Positions 16,226-25,456 of a stretch of DNA of 64,000 bases are shown here, piece after piece. The translations under genes and the position numbers were made by a program. The stretch's first letter is position 1. Each line of letters starts with the position of its first letter. The stretch covers positions 44,444 to 108,443 of the forward strand of contig JBBIMA010000003.1 in assembly GCA_037444625.1 (NCBI GenBank). The letters run 5' to 3'. This stretch comes from DTHT01 sp037444625 (GTDB lineage Bacteria; Acidobacteriota; Terriglobia; Bryobacterales; Bryobacteraceae). The notes under the pieces are model-generated. The model did not search any database. It was not told the DNA's origin and saw nothing but the letters and a program-made list of their open reading frames with translations.

Positions 16226-18070
16226 ATGCAGCAGCTCTGGCTGATCCCCCTGTTCCCGCTGCTCGGATTTCTTCTCAACGGCCTGCTGGGGCGGCGGCTC
16301 TCCAAGGCGGCGATCAACGCGGTGGCCGTCGGCGCGGTGCTGGCCAGTTTCCTGTGGACGCTGAAGGTGCTGGGGGCGCTCTGGCCGCTGGAGGCGCCCC
16401 ACCTGGAGCGTTACTTCACCTGGATTCAAGCCGACCAGGTGCGCATCGGCTACGATCTGGCCCTGGACCGCCTGAGCGCCGTGATGCTGCTGGTGGTCAC
16501 GGGCGTGGGCCTGCTGATCCACATTTACTCGGTCGGCTACATGGCGCAGGAAGGGGGTTACTACCGCTTCTTCGCCTACCTGAATCTGTTCATGTTTTTC
16601 ATGCTGACGCTGGTGCTGGCGGCCAACTTCCTGCTGCTGTTCGTGGGCTGGGAGGGGGTCGGCTTGTGCAGTTACCTGCTGATCGGTTTCTGGTTCCTGA
16701 AGGCCAGCGCCAGCAACGCCGCCAACAAGGCGTTCATCGTGAATCGGGTGGGGGACTTCGGATTTTCTCTGGCCATCTACCTGATCTTCGCGAACTTCGG
16801 CACGCTGGACTTCGCCCGGGTCTTCCCGGCCGTCTCCCGGCAGCCGGTTGAATCCGGCTGGGGGACGCTGACCGCGATCGGCCTGCTGCTGCTCGTGGGA
16901 GCCACGGGCAAGTCGGCCCAGATCCCGCTCTACGTCTGGCTGCCGGACGCCATGGAGGGCCCCACTCCGGTCTCGGCCTTGATCCACGCCGCCACGATGG
17001 TGACGGCAGGCGTTTACATGGTGGCCCGCTGCTCGGCGATCTATCTGCACGCCCCGGCGGCCCTGGAGGCGGTGGCGATCATCGGCCTGCTCACCGCCTT
17101 CTTCGCGGCCACCATCGGCATCACCCAGTTCGACATCAAGAAGGTCTTCGCCTACTCGACGATTTCCCAGCTCGGCTACATGTTCCTGGGGGCGGGCGTG
17201 GGCGCTTTCGGCGCGGCCATTTTCCACTTGTGGACCCACGCCTTCTTCAAGGCGCTGCTTTTCTTGGGCGCGGGCAGCGTGATTCACGCCCTGGGCGAGC
17301 AAGACCTGCGCCGGATGGGCGGGCTGCGCGGCAAGACGCCCCTGACCTTCTGGACGCTGTTGTGCGCCGCCCTCTCGATCTCGGGCGTGCCCTTCACGGC
17401 CGGCTTTTTCAGCAAGGACGAAATCCTGTTGGCCGCCCATCACCACGCGCCCTGGATGTACTGGCTGGGCACGCTGACCGCGGCCATGACCGCCTTCTAC
17501 GTCTTCCGGGCGATCTTCCTGGCCTTTTTCGGGGAGCCGCGCGGCTGGCGCCACGCGCACGAATCCCCGCCCGTGATGACGCTGCCCCTGGCGGCGCTGG
17601 CCGCGCTCTCGCTGGCGGGAGGATACTTCGACGTCCCGGGCTTTCTGGCCCCGCTGTTCCCGGCTGCGGCCGGGCATCACCAGGCGGGCCTGGCGGCCGT
17701 CGCCGCAGGGGCGGGGCTGGCGGGCATCGCGCTGGCCTGGCTGTTTTACGTGGCGCGGCCCGGCCTGGCGGAGCGGACCGCCGCGCGGTTGGGCGCGCTG
17801 TACCGGCTGGTCTACAACAAATACTTCGTGGACGAGCTGTACGAGGCAGCTCTGCTGCGTCCGGTGGTGGAAGGCTCGCGGCGCCTGCTCTGGCACAAGG
17901 TGGACGTAGGGCTGATTGACGGAGCGGTGAACGGCGTGGGAGCGCGGGCCTGCGGCGTGGGCGGCGTGCTGCGCCTGATCCAGTCGGGCAACATTCGCAG
18001 TTACGCCGCCTGGGTGCTGTTGGGCTCGCTGGTGGCGCTGCTGGCGGCTCTGGCGGGAGGCTCGCGATGA
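16226..18070 (+). CDS. nuoL: NADH-quinone oxidoreductase subunit L
   Basis: 614-residue antiporter-like proton-pumping subunit (ND5 family). Motifs include LFVGWEGVGLCSYLLIGFWF (key Glu in helix 5), LPDAMEGPTPVSALIHAATMVTAGVYM (Lys/His channel region) and SKDEIL. The C-terminal part carries the long lateral helix and final transmembrane helix expected of NuoL. It overlaps nuoM by ATGA. Confidence 0.97.
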   Translation: MQQLWLIPLFPLLGFLLNGLLGRRLSKAAINAVAVGAVLASFLWTLKVLGALWPLEAPHLERYFTWIQADQVRIGYDLALDRLSAVMLLVVTGVGLLIHIYSVGYMAQEGGYYRFFAYLNLFMFFMLTLVLAANFLLLFVGWEGVGLCSYLLIGFWFLKASASNAANKAFIVNRVGDFGFSLAIYLIFANFGTLDFARVFPAVSRQPVESGWGTLTAIGLLLLVGATGKSAQIPLYVWLPDAMEGPTPVSALIHAATMVTAGVYMVARCSAIYLHAPAALEAVAIIGLLTAFFAATIGITQFDIKKVFAYSTISQLGYMFLGAGVGAFGAAIFHLWTHAFFKALLFLGAGSVIHALGEQDLRRMGGLRGKTPLTFWTLLCAALSISGVPFTAGFFSKDEILLAAHHHAPWMYWLGTLTAAMTAFYVFRAIFLAFFGEPRGWRHAHESPPVMTLPLAALAALSLAGGYFDVPGFLAPLFPAAAGHHQAGLAAVAAGAGLAGIALAWLFYVARPGLAERTAARLGALYRLVYNKYFVDELYEAALLRPVVEGSRRLLWHKVDVGLIDGAVNGVGARACGVGGVLRLIQSGNIRSYAAWVLLGSLVALLAALAGGSR

Positions 18071-19593
18071 ACTTGCTGGACGCGGTGCTGGCCCTGCCCC
18101 TGGCCGGTTTCCTGCTGCTGCTGGCGCTGCCGCGCGAGCGCGAGGAAGCCCTGCGCCGCCTGGCGCTGGCCGTGGCGCTGTCGGCCTTCCTCCTCTCGCT
18201 CGGCCTGGCGGCGGGGTACCGGACCGGGGCGGCCGGGTTTCAATTCGTCACCGACGCCGCTTGGATCAGCCAACCGAAGATCCGCTATCACGTGGGCCTG
18301 GACGGTTTGAGCCTCTGGCTGGTGCTGTTGACCACCCTGCTCACACCGGTCGGCATCCTGGTCTCCTGGCGCGCCGTCAGCCGGCGGGTGAAAGAGTTCT
18401 ACGCTCTGTTCCTGCTGCTGGAGTTCGGGCTGATCGGGGTCTTCATCGCCCTGGATCTGGTTCTGTTCTACGTGTTCTGGGAAGTCTCCCTGGTGCCGAT
18501 GTACTTTTTGATCGGCGTCTGGGGACATGAGCGGCGGATTTACGCCGCCGTGAAGTTCTTCCTGTTCACCATGGCCGGCTCGGTGCTCATGCTGGCCGGG
18601 ATCATTTACCTATATACCTACGCCGGGACGTTCGACTATACGGAGTTACTCCGCCTTGAGAGCTCGGGCGCGCTCCATTTCCGGCCGACGGAAGGGTGGC
18701 TGCTGTTCCTGGCGTTCTTCATTTCCTTCGCCATCAAGGTACCGTTGTTTCCGCTGCACACCTGGCTGCCGGACGCGCACGTCGAGGCGCCCACGGCCGG
18801 CTCGGTCATGCTGGCCTCGGTCATGCTCAAGATGGGCTGCTACGGGCTGCTGCGCTTTTCGCTCCCGCTGTTTCCGCAGGCCGCCCGGGACTGCGCCCCC
18901 TGGATCGTGGCCCTGGCCATCGCCGGGATCATCTACGGCGCGCTGGTGGCGCTGGTGCAGCCCAACATGAAAAAGCTGGTGGCTTACACCTCGGTGAGCC
19001 ACTTGGGCTTCGTGGTGCTGGGCATTTTCACCTTCACGCCGCTGGGTCTGGACGGAGCGGTCTACCAGATGGTCAATCACGGCATCTCGACCGGGGCGCT
19101 GTTCATCCTGGTGGGCTATCTTTACGAGCGCCGACATTCCCTGGAGATCGCCGATTACGGCGGCGTGGCCACGCCCGCTCCCAACCTGGCGGCGGTCTTC
19201 ATGATCACCGCTCTGGCCAGCGCGGGGCTGCCCACCCTGAACAACTTCGTGGGCGAATACCTGGTGCTGCAAGGCGCGGCTCAGGCGGACTTCCGCTGGG
19301 CGGCGCTGGCCGCTACGGGCGTGATTCTGGCCGCCGGGTACATGCTCTGGCTTTATCAGCGGGTGTTCTTCGGGGCCGCGCCGGCGGATGTGGGCCGGCA
19401 GGTCTACGATCTCGGCCGGAGGGAATGGGCGGCGATGCTGCCGCTGCTGGCGCTGATGGTGTGGCTGGGGACGGCTACGGAAACCTTCCTGCCCGCCATC
19501 CGCGATACGAACGCCCGAATCCTTGAGCAGACCCGCAGCAACGTGGAGGTGCGGGTCGAGTTGCGGCGGCCGCCGCTGGAGGTGGCGCGGTGA
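18067..19593 (+). CDS. nuoM: NADH-quinone oxidoreductase subunit M
   Basis: 508-residue antiporter-like subunit (ND4 family). Visible features are FWEVSLVPMYFLIGVWGHERR with the essential Glu, KVPLFPLHTWLPDAHVEAPTAGSVMLASVMLKMGCYG, and SHLGFVVLG. Start and stop both overlap neighbours (ATGA with nuoL, GTGA with nuoN), consistent with one operon and stoichiometric synthesis. Confidence 0.97.
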   Translation: MNLLDAVLALPLAGFLLLLALPREREEALRRLALAVALSAFLLSLGLAAGYRTGAAGFQFVTDAAWISQPKIRYHVGLDGLSLWLVLLTTLLTPVGILVSWRAVSRRVKEFYALFLLLEFGLIGVFIALDLVLFYVFWEVSLVPMYFLIGVWGHERRIYAAVKFFLFTMAGSVLMLAGIIYLYTYAGTFDYTELLRLESSGALHFRPTEGWLLFLAFFISFAIKVPLFPLHTWLPDAHVEAPTAGSVMLASVMLKMGCYGLLRFSLPLFPQAARDCAPWIVALAIAGIIYGALVALVQPNMKKLVAYTSVSHLGFVVLGIFTFTPLGLDGAVYQMVNHGISTGALFILVGYLYERRHSLEIADYGGVATPAPNLAAVFMITALASAGLPTLNNFVGEYLVLQGAAQADFRWAALAATGVILAAGYMLWLYQRVFFGAAPADVGRQVYDLGRREWAAMLPLLALMVWLGTATETFLPAIRDTNARILEQTRSNVEVRVELRRPPLEVAR

Positions 19594-21056
19594 CGGCGGC
19601 GGGCTTCCTTCCCGGCGGGGTCGAGTTCCTGCGGCTGCTGCCCGAGATCCTGCTGGTGCTGGCGGGCACGCTGGTGATGGTGCTGGAAGGGATCGGGGGG
19701 CGCCGGCGGGGTCCCGTGCTGGCGCGCCTTTCCCTGGGCGCCCTGGCGGCGGCGCTGGCGGCGGCGTTCGTGGCCCACCGTTACGGGGGACCGGCCTTCA
19801 GCGGGTTGGCGGCGAGCGACGGCTTCGCCACTTTCTTCCGGGTGGTGGTGATCGCAGCCGGCGGTCTTGTGGCGCTGTTCTCGGGGGCGTATCTGCGCCG
19901 CGAGTCGGCCGAGCGGGGCGAATACTACGCGCTGCTATTGTACTCGGTGGCGGGCCAGTGCCTGATGGCCTCGGCCGCCGAGCTGATCGTATTGTTCATC
20001 GCCTTGGAGATCTCCTCGATCGCCAGCTACGTGCTGGCCGGGTACCTGCGCAGCGACCGGCGGGCCAACGAGGCGGCGGTGAAGTACTTCCTGCTGGGCT
20101 CCTTCGCCACGGCCTTTCTGCTTTACGGCGTGGCGCTCATTTACGGGGCGACCGGCAGCACGCGCCTGGCGGATATCCGGCAGGCGCTCGCCGGCCCGTT
20201 GCCCCCACCCGGCGCGCTGGTCGCCGCGGCGGCCGCGCTCCTGTTCGTGGGCTTCGCCTTCAAAGTCTCGGCGGCGCCTTTCCAGGTCTGGGCGCCGGAC
20301 GTCTATCAAGGGGCGCCCGCGCCCGTGGCGGCCTTCCTTTCGGCCGGTCCGAAGGCAGCCGCGTTCGCCGGCCTGTTGCGCGTGTTTCTGACCGCCTTCG
20401 AGCCGGTGAGCGAGCAATGGGAGGGGATCGTCTGGACCTCGGCTCTGGCCACCATGATCATCGGCAACTTCGCCGCCCTGCTGCAATCCAACATCAAGCG
20501 GCTGCTGGCCTACTCCTCGATCGCCCACGCCGGTTACGTGATGGTGGCGGTGGCGGCGCACTCCGCGGTGGGGACGGCGGCGGCGATGTTCTATCTGGCG
20601 GCCTACGTCGCCATGAACGTGGGCGCCTTCGCGGTGGTCAGTTATTTCGCCCGCCGGGGCGAACGCTACGTGAACGTGGAGGATCTGGCCGGACTGGGCT
20701 GGCGCCAGCCGGCCGCGGCCGCCCTGCTTTCCCTGTTCCTGCTCTCGCTGATCGGCGTGCCGCTGACCGGCGGCTTTTTCGGCAAGTTCTACGTGTTCAA
20801 GGCGGCTCTGGAGGCCCGGCTGGTCTGGCTGACGGTGCTGGGGCTGCTGAACAGCGCGGTGGCGGCTTACTACTATCTGCGCATCATCGTCGTGATGTAC
20901 ATGCACGAGCCGGGGGAAGCGGTGGCCGATCTGCCCGCCCCCGGTCCCGCCCTGAAGGCGACCCTGTGGGCCTCCGCTCTGGCCACGCTGGCGCTGGGAA
21001 TCTTTCCCTCCCGCGTGCTGGAATTCGCCGCCTCGGCGGCCGCGCTCGGCCGCTGA
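19590..21056 (+). CDS. nuoN: NADH-quinone oxidoreductase subunit N
   Basis: 488-residue antiporter-like subunit (ND2 family). It carries LFIALEISSIASYVLAGYLR with the conserved Glu, KVSAAPFQVWAPDVYQGAPAPVAAFLS and SSIAHAGYVM. The GTG start overlaps the nuoM stop. It is last in the operon: the convergent bshA ends only 14 bp downstream, so little room exists for a classical terminator, and readthrough into bshA antisense is possible. Confidence 0.97.
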   Translation: MTAAGFLPGGVEFLRLLPEILLVLAGTLVMVLEGIGGRRRGPVLARLSLGALAAALAAAFVAHRYGGPAFSGLAASDGFATFFRVVVIAAGGLVALFSGAYLRRESAERGEYYALLLYSVAGQCLMASAAELIVLFIALEISSIASYVLAGYLRSDRRANEAAVKYFLLGSFATAFLLYGVALIYGATGSTRLADIRQALAGPLPPPGALVAAAAALLFVGFAFKVSAAPFQVWAPDVYQGAPAPVAAFLSAGPKAAAFAGLLRVFLTAFEPVSEQWEGIVWTSALATMIIGNFAALLQSNIKRLLAYSSIAHAGYVMVAVAAHSAVGTAAAMFYLAAYVAMNVGAFAVVSYFARRGERYVNVEDLAGLGWRQPAAAALLSLFLLSLIGVPLTGGFFGKFYVFKAALEARLVWLTVLGLLNSAVAAYYYLRIIVVMYMHEPGEAVADLPAPGPALKATLWASALATLALGIFPSRVLEFAASAAALGR

Positions 21057-21070
21057 AGCCGGCGGCCCTC

Positions 21071-22210
21071 TCAGGCGTGCGCCGCCGGAGCCTGCTCGCA
21101 AACCTCCCGGTAATAGCTTTCGTACTGGGGAATGATGAGGGTCGAACAGAAGCGCGTCTGAGCGGTGAGGCGGGCGGCGGCCGACATCCGGCTGTATAGC
21201 GCGGAATCGGTGAGCAACTCGATCACCCGCGCCGCCTGCGCCCGGATGTCTCCCACCGGCTCGAGGAAACCGTCCGTCCCGTGAGTCACCAGCTCGGGCA
21301 AGCCGCCCACCCGCGTCGCCACGGGCGGCACGCCGCAGGCCATGGCCTCCAGCGCCGCCAGCCCGAAGGACTCCAGTTCGCTGGGCAGCAGCAGCACGTG
21401 AGCCAGGGGAATGAGCCGCTCGACATGGCCTTGCTTGCCCAGGAAAGTCACGTGCCTGTCCACTCCCAATTCCTCGGCCAGATTCTGCGCCGGCGTATAC
21501 TCCGGTCCGTCGCCCACCATCACCAGATGGGCGGCCGCCTCCCGCCGGACTTCGGCCAGAATCCGGATGCAATCGGAGACGCGCTTCACCGGCCGGAAGT
21601 TCGACAGATGCAGCAGCACTTTCTCGCCCTTGGGCGCCAGGCCGCCTCGCGCCCGCCGCTCCGGGTCCGGCTGGTAGAGTTCGCAGTTCACGAAGTTGGT
21701 GATGACCCGGATCCGGTTGCGCACGCCGAAAACCTCCAGCGTGCGCTGCTTCAGGTATTGGCTGACCGAGGTGACGCCGTCGGAGTGCTCGATCGAGAAG
21801 CGCGTGATGCGGTGGTAGGAGCGGTCGGCGCCCACCAGCGTGATGTCGGTGCCGTGCAGCGTGGTGATGAAGGGCAGGCGGCGCGGTTCGAGCATCTGCT
21901 GGGCCAGCATGGCGGCGATGGAATGCGGGATGGCGTAATGCACGTGCAGCAGATCCAGCCGGTAATGCTCGGCCACTTCCGCCATGCGGGAGGCCAGGGC
22001 CAGGCTGTACGGGGGAAACTGAAACAACGGATAGCTGGAAACCTCGACCTCATGGTAGTGGATGCGAGGCGTGCCGGGATCCAACCGGATCGGATTGGCG
22101 TAGGTGATGAAGTGGACTTCGTGCCCCCGGTTGGCCAGCTCCAGGCCCAGTTCGGTGGCCACGATCCCGCTGCCCCCGTAAGTCGGATAGCAAGTCATGC
22201 CGATCCGCAC
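21071..22210 (-). CDS. bshA: N-acetyl-alpha-D-glucosaminyl L-malate synthase (bacillithiol biosynthesis)
   Basis: 379-residue GT-B fold, family-4 glycosyltransferase that joins UDP-GlcNAc to L-malate in the first step of bacillithiol synthesis. The N terminus RIGMTCYPTYGGSGIVATELG, LHVHYAIPHSIAA, and the nucleotide-binding EX7E region (PSELESFGLAALEAMACGVP) are characteristic of BshA rather than general GT4 enzymes. The start is GTG 22210; the second Met at position 5 would cut into the conserved first strand. TAGCCT lies 6 nt before the GTG, a possible leaderless arrangement. bshB and bshC are not in the window. It diverges from recX across 63 bp. Confidence 0.9.
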   Translation of the reverse strand: MRIGMTCYPTYGGSGIVATELGLELANRGHEVHFITYANPIRLDPGTPRIHYHEVEVSSYPLFQFPPYSLALASRMAEVAEHYRLDLLHVHYAIPHSIAAMLAQQMLEPRRLPFITTLHGTDITLVGADRSYHRITRFSIEHSDGVTSVSQYLKQRTLEVFGVRNRIRVITNFVNCELYQPDPERRARGGLAPKGEKVLLHLSNFRPVKRVSDCIRILAEVRREAAAHLVMVGDGPEYTPAQNLAEELGVDRHVTFLGKQGHVERLIPLAHVLLLPSELESFGLAALEAMACGVPPVATRVGGLPELVTHGTDGFLEPVGDIRAQAARVIELLTDSALYSRMSAAARLTAQTRFCSTLIIPQYESYYREVCEQAPAAHA

Positions 22211-22273
22211 CCTCCCAGGCTAACAGAGAGGCGGGCCGGCCCGTCCGGCGTGCTAGGCTCGTAAGGAGGCGGC

Positions 22274-22810
22274 ATGCCGCGCCGAAGCACTCCGCGACCG
22301 CTGGAGGGAGAGGCCCTGCTGGAATACGCCCTGCGGGCCCTGAGCGGGCGCGCCCATTCCGTAGGGGAGTTGCGCGAGAAGCTGCGCCGCCGGGCCGCCC
22401 GCGCCGAACAGGTGGAAGCCGTCCTCGGGCGGCTGCGCGAACAGGGCTATCTGGACGACCGCCGGCTGGCGGAAGGCTATGCCGCCGCGCGTCTGGAAAA
22501 CGAGGGGCTGGGCAAGATCCGCGTGCTGGCCGAGTTGCGCCGCCGCCGGGTCGCCCCCGGCATCGCCCGGCGCGCGGTCGAACAGATCTACCGTGACACG
22601 GACGAAACCCGGCTGATCGAAGACTTCCTGCGTCGCAAGTATCGCAAGACGCCGCTCGAAGCGGTGCTGGCCGAACCCAAGGGCCTGGCCGGAGCCTATC
22701 GCCGCCTGCGGGCGGCCGGTTTCCGCGCTGCCGCCGCCCTGGCCGTGCTGCGCCGTCTGGCCCGCGACCCGGAGGCGCTGGACGCCCTGGAGGGCGTCGA
22801 AGAGGACTGA
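22274..22810 (+). CDS. recX: Regulatory protein RecX
   Basis: 178-residue all-helical protein of the RecX family, which caps RecA filaments. Tandem three-helix repeats are visible: LLEYALRALSGRAHSVGELREKLRRR, then VEAVLGRLREQGYLDDRRLAEGYA and AELRRRRVAPGIARRAVEQIY. An ideal AAGGAGG ribosome-binding site (22263-22269) precedes the ATG by 4 nt. recA is not adjacent. It is transcribed divergently from bshA. Confidence 0.88.
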   Translation: MPRRSTPRPLEGEALLEYALRALSGRAHSVGELREKLRRRAARAEQVEAVLGRLREQGYLDDRRLAEGYAAARLENEGLGKIRVLAELRRRRVAPGIARRAVEQIYRDTDETRLIEDFLRRKYRKTPLEAVLAEPKGLAGAYRRLRAAGFRAAAALAVLRRLARDPEALDALEGVEED

Positions 22811-22899
22811 GCCCGGACCCCCGACTGAAGGTTTTCCCCCGGAAGGACCTGCGGGCGCCGCTATGCCCCGAGCGGGAACTTGCAAGACAATAGGGAGAC

Positions 22900-24135
22900 A
22901 TGAAACACCGGTCCCTTGCGCTTCTGCTCGCGTCTCTGGCGGCCGGCCCCGGGGCTCTCGCCCAGCCCGCCGCGCCCAGAGTAAACCAGGTCGGAGTCTA
23001 CGGGCCGTGGCTCGCCGACAAAGTGCTGGGCGAAGGTCCGGCGCGCTTGTCGTTTCGAACCGGCCGGTGGCGCAGCCTTGAGCAATGGCGGCAAGCGGCC
23101 CGCAAGCGCGCGCTGGAATGCATCGCCCCCGTGGATCTCGGCGGCCCGCCGGCCGTTACCGTCACCGGGCGCACGGTCTATGACGGGCTGGATATCGAGT
23201 TTCTCTCCTGGCAGTTGCCGGCGGGGCCGAGGACCGAGGCGGTCCTGCTGAAACCGGCCGGAGCGCGCGGGCGGCTGCCGGGCATTCTGGCGCTGCACGA
23301 TCACGGCGGCAACAAGTTCCTGGGCTGGCGCAAGATTGTCCGGACCGACGCGAACCCCTGGCCCGTCCAGGAGAAACACCAGGCCCGCTACTACGGCGGC
23401 GCGGCCTGGGCCAACGAGATCGCCAAACGGGGTTATGTGGTGCTGGTCCACGACACGTTCCCCTTCGCCAGCCGCAGGGTGATGGTCAAAGACGTGCCGC
23501 CGCGGATCCAGGCGGGCGGCGTAGATCCCTCGCCCGAGGATCTCGAAGGGATCGCCAAATACAACGCCTTTGCCGCGGCCCACGAGCACATCATGGCCAA
23601 GAGCCTCTTTTCGGCCGGAACCACCTGGCCCGGGGTTTACCTGGTGGAGGACCAGAAGGCCCTGGACGTTCTGTGCAGCCGGCCGGAGGTGGACGCTTCG
23701 CGCATCGGATGCGCCGGCCTGTCGGGCGGCGGGATGCGCACGGTTTTCCTGGGAGGACTGGACGACCGGATCCAGGTGGCGATCGCCGTGGGCTTCATGA
23801 CTACCTGGCGGGATTTCCTGCTCGACAAGGCCTTCACCCACACCTGGATGACCTACGTCCCCCTGCTGCCCAAGGACCTGGATTTCCCGGAAATCCTCGC
23901 CTTGCGCGCCCCCCGGCCGACGATGGTGCTCAACTGCCGCGAAGACCCGCTTTACACCCTGCCGGAAATGCAGCGCGCCGACGCGATCATCGCCGAGACC
24001 TTCCGGCTGGCCAAAGCGCCGGAACGTTATCGCGCCCTCTACTACGACGGCGGCCACAAGTTCGACCGCGCCATGCAGGCGGACGCCTTTGACTGGTTCG
24101 ACCGCTTCTTGAGGAGCGGGGCCGCCAGCCGCTGA
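22900..24135 (+). CDS. Exported alpha/beta-hydrolase, acetyl-xylan-esterase-like
   Basis: 411 residues with a signal peptide (about 1-21, LALLLASLAAGPGALA). It has a single alpha/beta-hydrolase domain of the dienelactone-hydrolase/acetyl-xylan-esterase type. The nucleophile elbow GLSGGG holds Ser275; a likely acid lies in NCREDPLYTLPEM and the catalytic His in YDGGHKFD near residue 388. Family members deacetylate or de-esterify polysaccharides, and the neighbouring mannonate dehydratase-like and sulfatase genes make a role in carbohydrate breakdown plausible, though the substrate is not known. GGGAG lies close to the ATG. It converges on the 24148 gene with 12 bp between them. Confidence 0.8.
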   Translation: MKHRSLALLLASLAAGPGALAQPAAPRVNQVGVYGPWLADKVLGEGPARLSFRTGRWRSLEQWRQAARKRALECIAPVDLGGPPAVTVTGRTVYDGLDIEFLSWQLPAGPRTEAVLLKPAGARGRLPGILALHDHGGNKFLGWRKIVRTDANPWPVQEKHQARYYGGAAWANEIAKRGYVVLVHDTFPFASRRVMVKDVPPRIQAGGVDPSPEDLEGIAKYNAFAAAHEHIMAKSLFSAGTTWPGVYLVEDQKALDVLCSRPEVDASRIGCAGLSGGGMRTVFLGGLDDRIQVAIAVGFMTTWRDFLLDKAFTHTWMTYVPLLPKDLDFPEILALRAPRPTMVLNCREDPLYTLPEMQRADAIIAETFRLAKAPERYRALYYDGGHKFDRAMQADAFDWFDRFLRSGAASR

Positions 24136-24147
24136 AGGCCGCCGCCC

Positions 24148-25254
24148 TCAGGAGGCCAAGGCCGCCTGAAGCATGGCCCGGGCGTAAGCCACGTTATAGA
24201 CGATCCCCGCGTAACCGCCGCCGCCCGGGTAGCCCCGGATCGGCCCGCGCTCCCGGTCGTAATCCAAAGCGCGGGGATGCTCGGGATAAATGACGCCGCT
24301 GTAGTGGCCGCGCACCAGCTCCTTCATCACGGCGAACATATCCACCTGCCCTTCGTCGGGAAATACCTCGGCGTATTTCTCGTAGGGCTTCCTCACGCGG
24401 ACATTGCGGAAATGCACGTGGTTGATCCGCTTCCGGCTCAGGAAGTACCGGCAGACCTCAACCGGGTCTTCGCCCATCTCGCGAGTTACTCCGCAGTCGT
24501 AAGTGATGCCGTTGGCCGGACTGGGAACGATCTCGATCAAGCGCTTCCAGCCCGCCACCGTCCCCATGATCTGCCCGGAGCCGCGGCTGAGCGGAGCGGG
24601 CGGATCGTTGGGGTGCAGGGCCAGGCGCACGCCCGCCTTCTCGGCTTCCGGCACCACCGCCTTGAGGAAGTAAGTGATGTTGTTCCACATCTCCTCCAGG
24701 CTGTGGGCCCCCACTTCGGGCAGCGGCGGCAGGTCCTTCATCCGGTCGTAATCAAAAGCGGTGTAACCCGCTCCCGCCCTGCCCGTCTCCTGGTAGTAAC
24801 CCTCCATGGCCCGGTGAGCGTAGAAGTTGTACTCGATGACGGGCAGTCCCACTTTGCCGGCCGCGCGGATGGATTGAATCACCTTCTCGATTTCCTCGTC
24901 GCGCCCCGGCCGGCCGTAGAGCGTGTTGCGGAAACCCGAGATCATCAGGTTGCACAGGGTCAGGCCGTGCGCCTTCAGGCGCTCGATCTGCTCGCGCAAC
25001 TCCTGTTCCTGCCAGGGTATGCGCGGGCCGCCGCTCAGCACGTAATGGACGCCGAGTTGCTTGATGCGGCGCCAGCCCGCTTCCGCGCTGCCGGGTCCGC
25101 CGCCCCCGTCCCAGGCGCCCAGGCAAAGCTTCGGGGTGTCCGGGCCCTCCAGGATCGGCCAGGCCCTGGCCGCCGCGACCGAGACCGAAGGCGCCCAGGC
25201 GGCCGCGCCGGCCGCCCGGATCATGCTTCTGCGAGAAAGCTTCCCAGTGGCCAC
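24148..25254 (-). CDS. Tat-exported TIM-barrel protein of the mannonate dehydratase (UxuA) type
   Basis: 368 residues. The N terminus has a twin-arginine signal (SRRSMIRAAGAAAW, about 7-30). The remainder is a xylose-isomerase-like TIM barrel most like UxuA: HPNDPP (H214), TYDCGVT (C254), HVHFRN (H281) and EGQVDMFAVMKEL (D305) match the four Mn2+ ligands described for mannonate dehydratase. UxuA normally works in the cytoplasm, so an exported version is unusual and may act on another acidic sugar. A GGAGG site precedes the GTG start by 5 nt, and TATACT (minus strand, 25295-25290) is a candidate -10. An alternative name is sugar phosphate isomerase/epimerase family protein. Confidence 0.75.
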   Translation of the reverse strand: MATGKLSRRSMIRAAGAAAWAPSVSVAAARAWPILEGPDTPKLCLGAWDGGGGPGSAEAGWRRIKQLGVHYVLSGGPRIPWQEQELREQIERLKAHGLTLCNLMISGFRNTLYGRPGRDEEIEKVIQSIRAAGKVGLPVIEYNFYAHRAMEGYYQETGRAGAGYTAFDYDRMKDLPPLPEVGAHSLEEMWNNITYFLKAVVPEAEKAGVRLALHPNDPPAPLSRGSGQIMGTVAGWKRLIEIVPSPANGITYDCGVTREMGEDPVEVCRYFLSRKRINHVHFRNVRVRKPYEKYAEVFPDEGQVDMFAVMKELVRGHYSGVIYPEHPRALDYDRERGPIRGYPGGGGYAGIVYNVAYARAMLQAALAS

Positions 25255-25351
25255 CGTACCCTCCGCGCTCCGAGACGTCGCAAAGGCACAGTATACGCCC
25301 GCGCGGTTGCTCCCGGCGACGGGCCGCCTGCCGGAAACCCTACGCTCGCGC

Positions 25352-25380
25352 TTGACATTCCTCCACCGCCGTCTTAGACT
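25352..25380 (+). promoter_or_regulatory. Near-consensus sigma-70 promoter of the micropeptide gene
   Basis: TTGACA (25352-25357, perfect) is followed by a 17-bp spacer and TAGACT (25375-25380, 4 of 6). Predicted transcription starts near 25387, giving a roughly 70-nt leader. No other plus-strand gene lies downstream before the convergent sulfatase gene, so the promoter appears dedicated to the 17-codon ORF or to a small RNA. Confidence 0.6.
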
Positions 25381-25395
25381 CAGACCAACCGGCGC

Positions 25396-25430
25396 TTGTC
25401 GCCCGGCTTGTGCCGGCGGCGGCCCGACAA
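25396..25430 (+). promoter_or_regulatory. Structured 5' leader of the micropeptide gene
   Basis: Two nested inverted repeats: TTGTCG (25396-25401) with CGACAA (25425-25430), and inside them CCGGC (25403-25407) with GCCGG (25412-25416) around a TTGT loop. The structure ends 13 nt before the GGGAGG ribosome-binding site and could stabilise the mRNA or regulate it. Confidence 0.4.
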
Positions 25431-25456
25431 CTTACGATTCAATGGGAGGATCGCCA

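Noticed and set aside
22254..22259. TAGGCT as -10 of recX
   Set aside because: The predicted start would fall inside the AAGGAGG ribosome-binding site, so the element is unlikely to serve recX.
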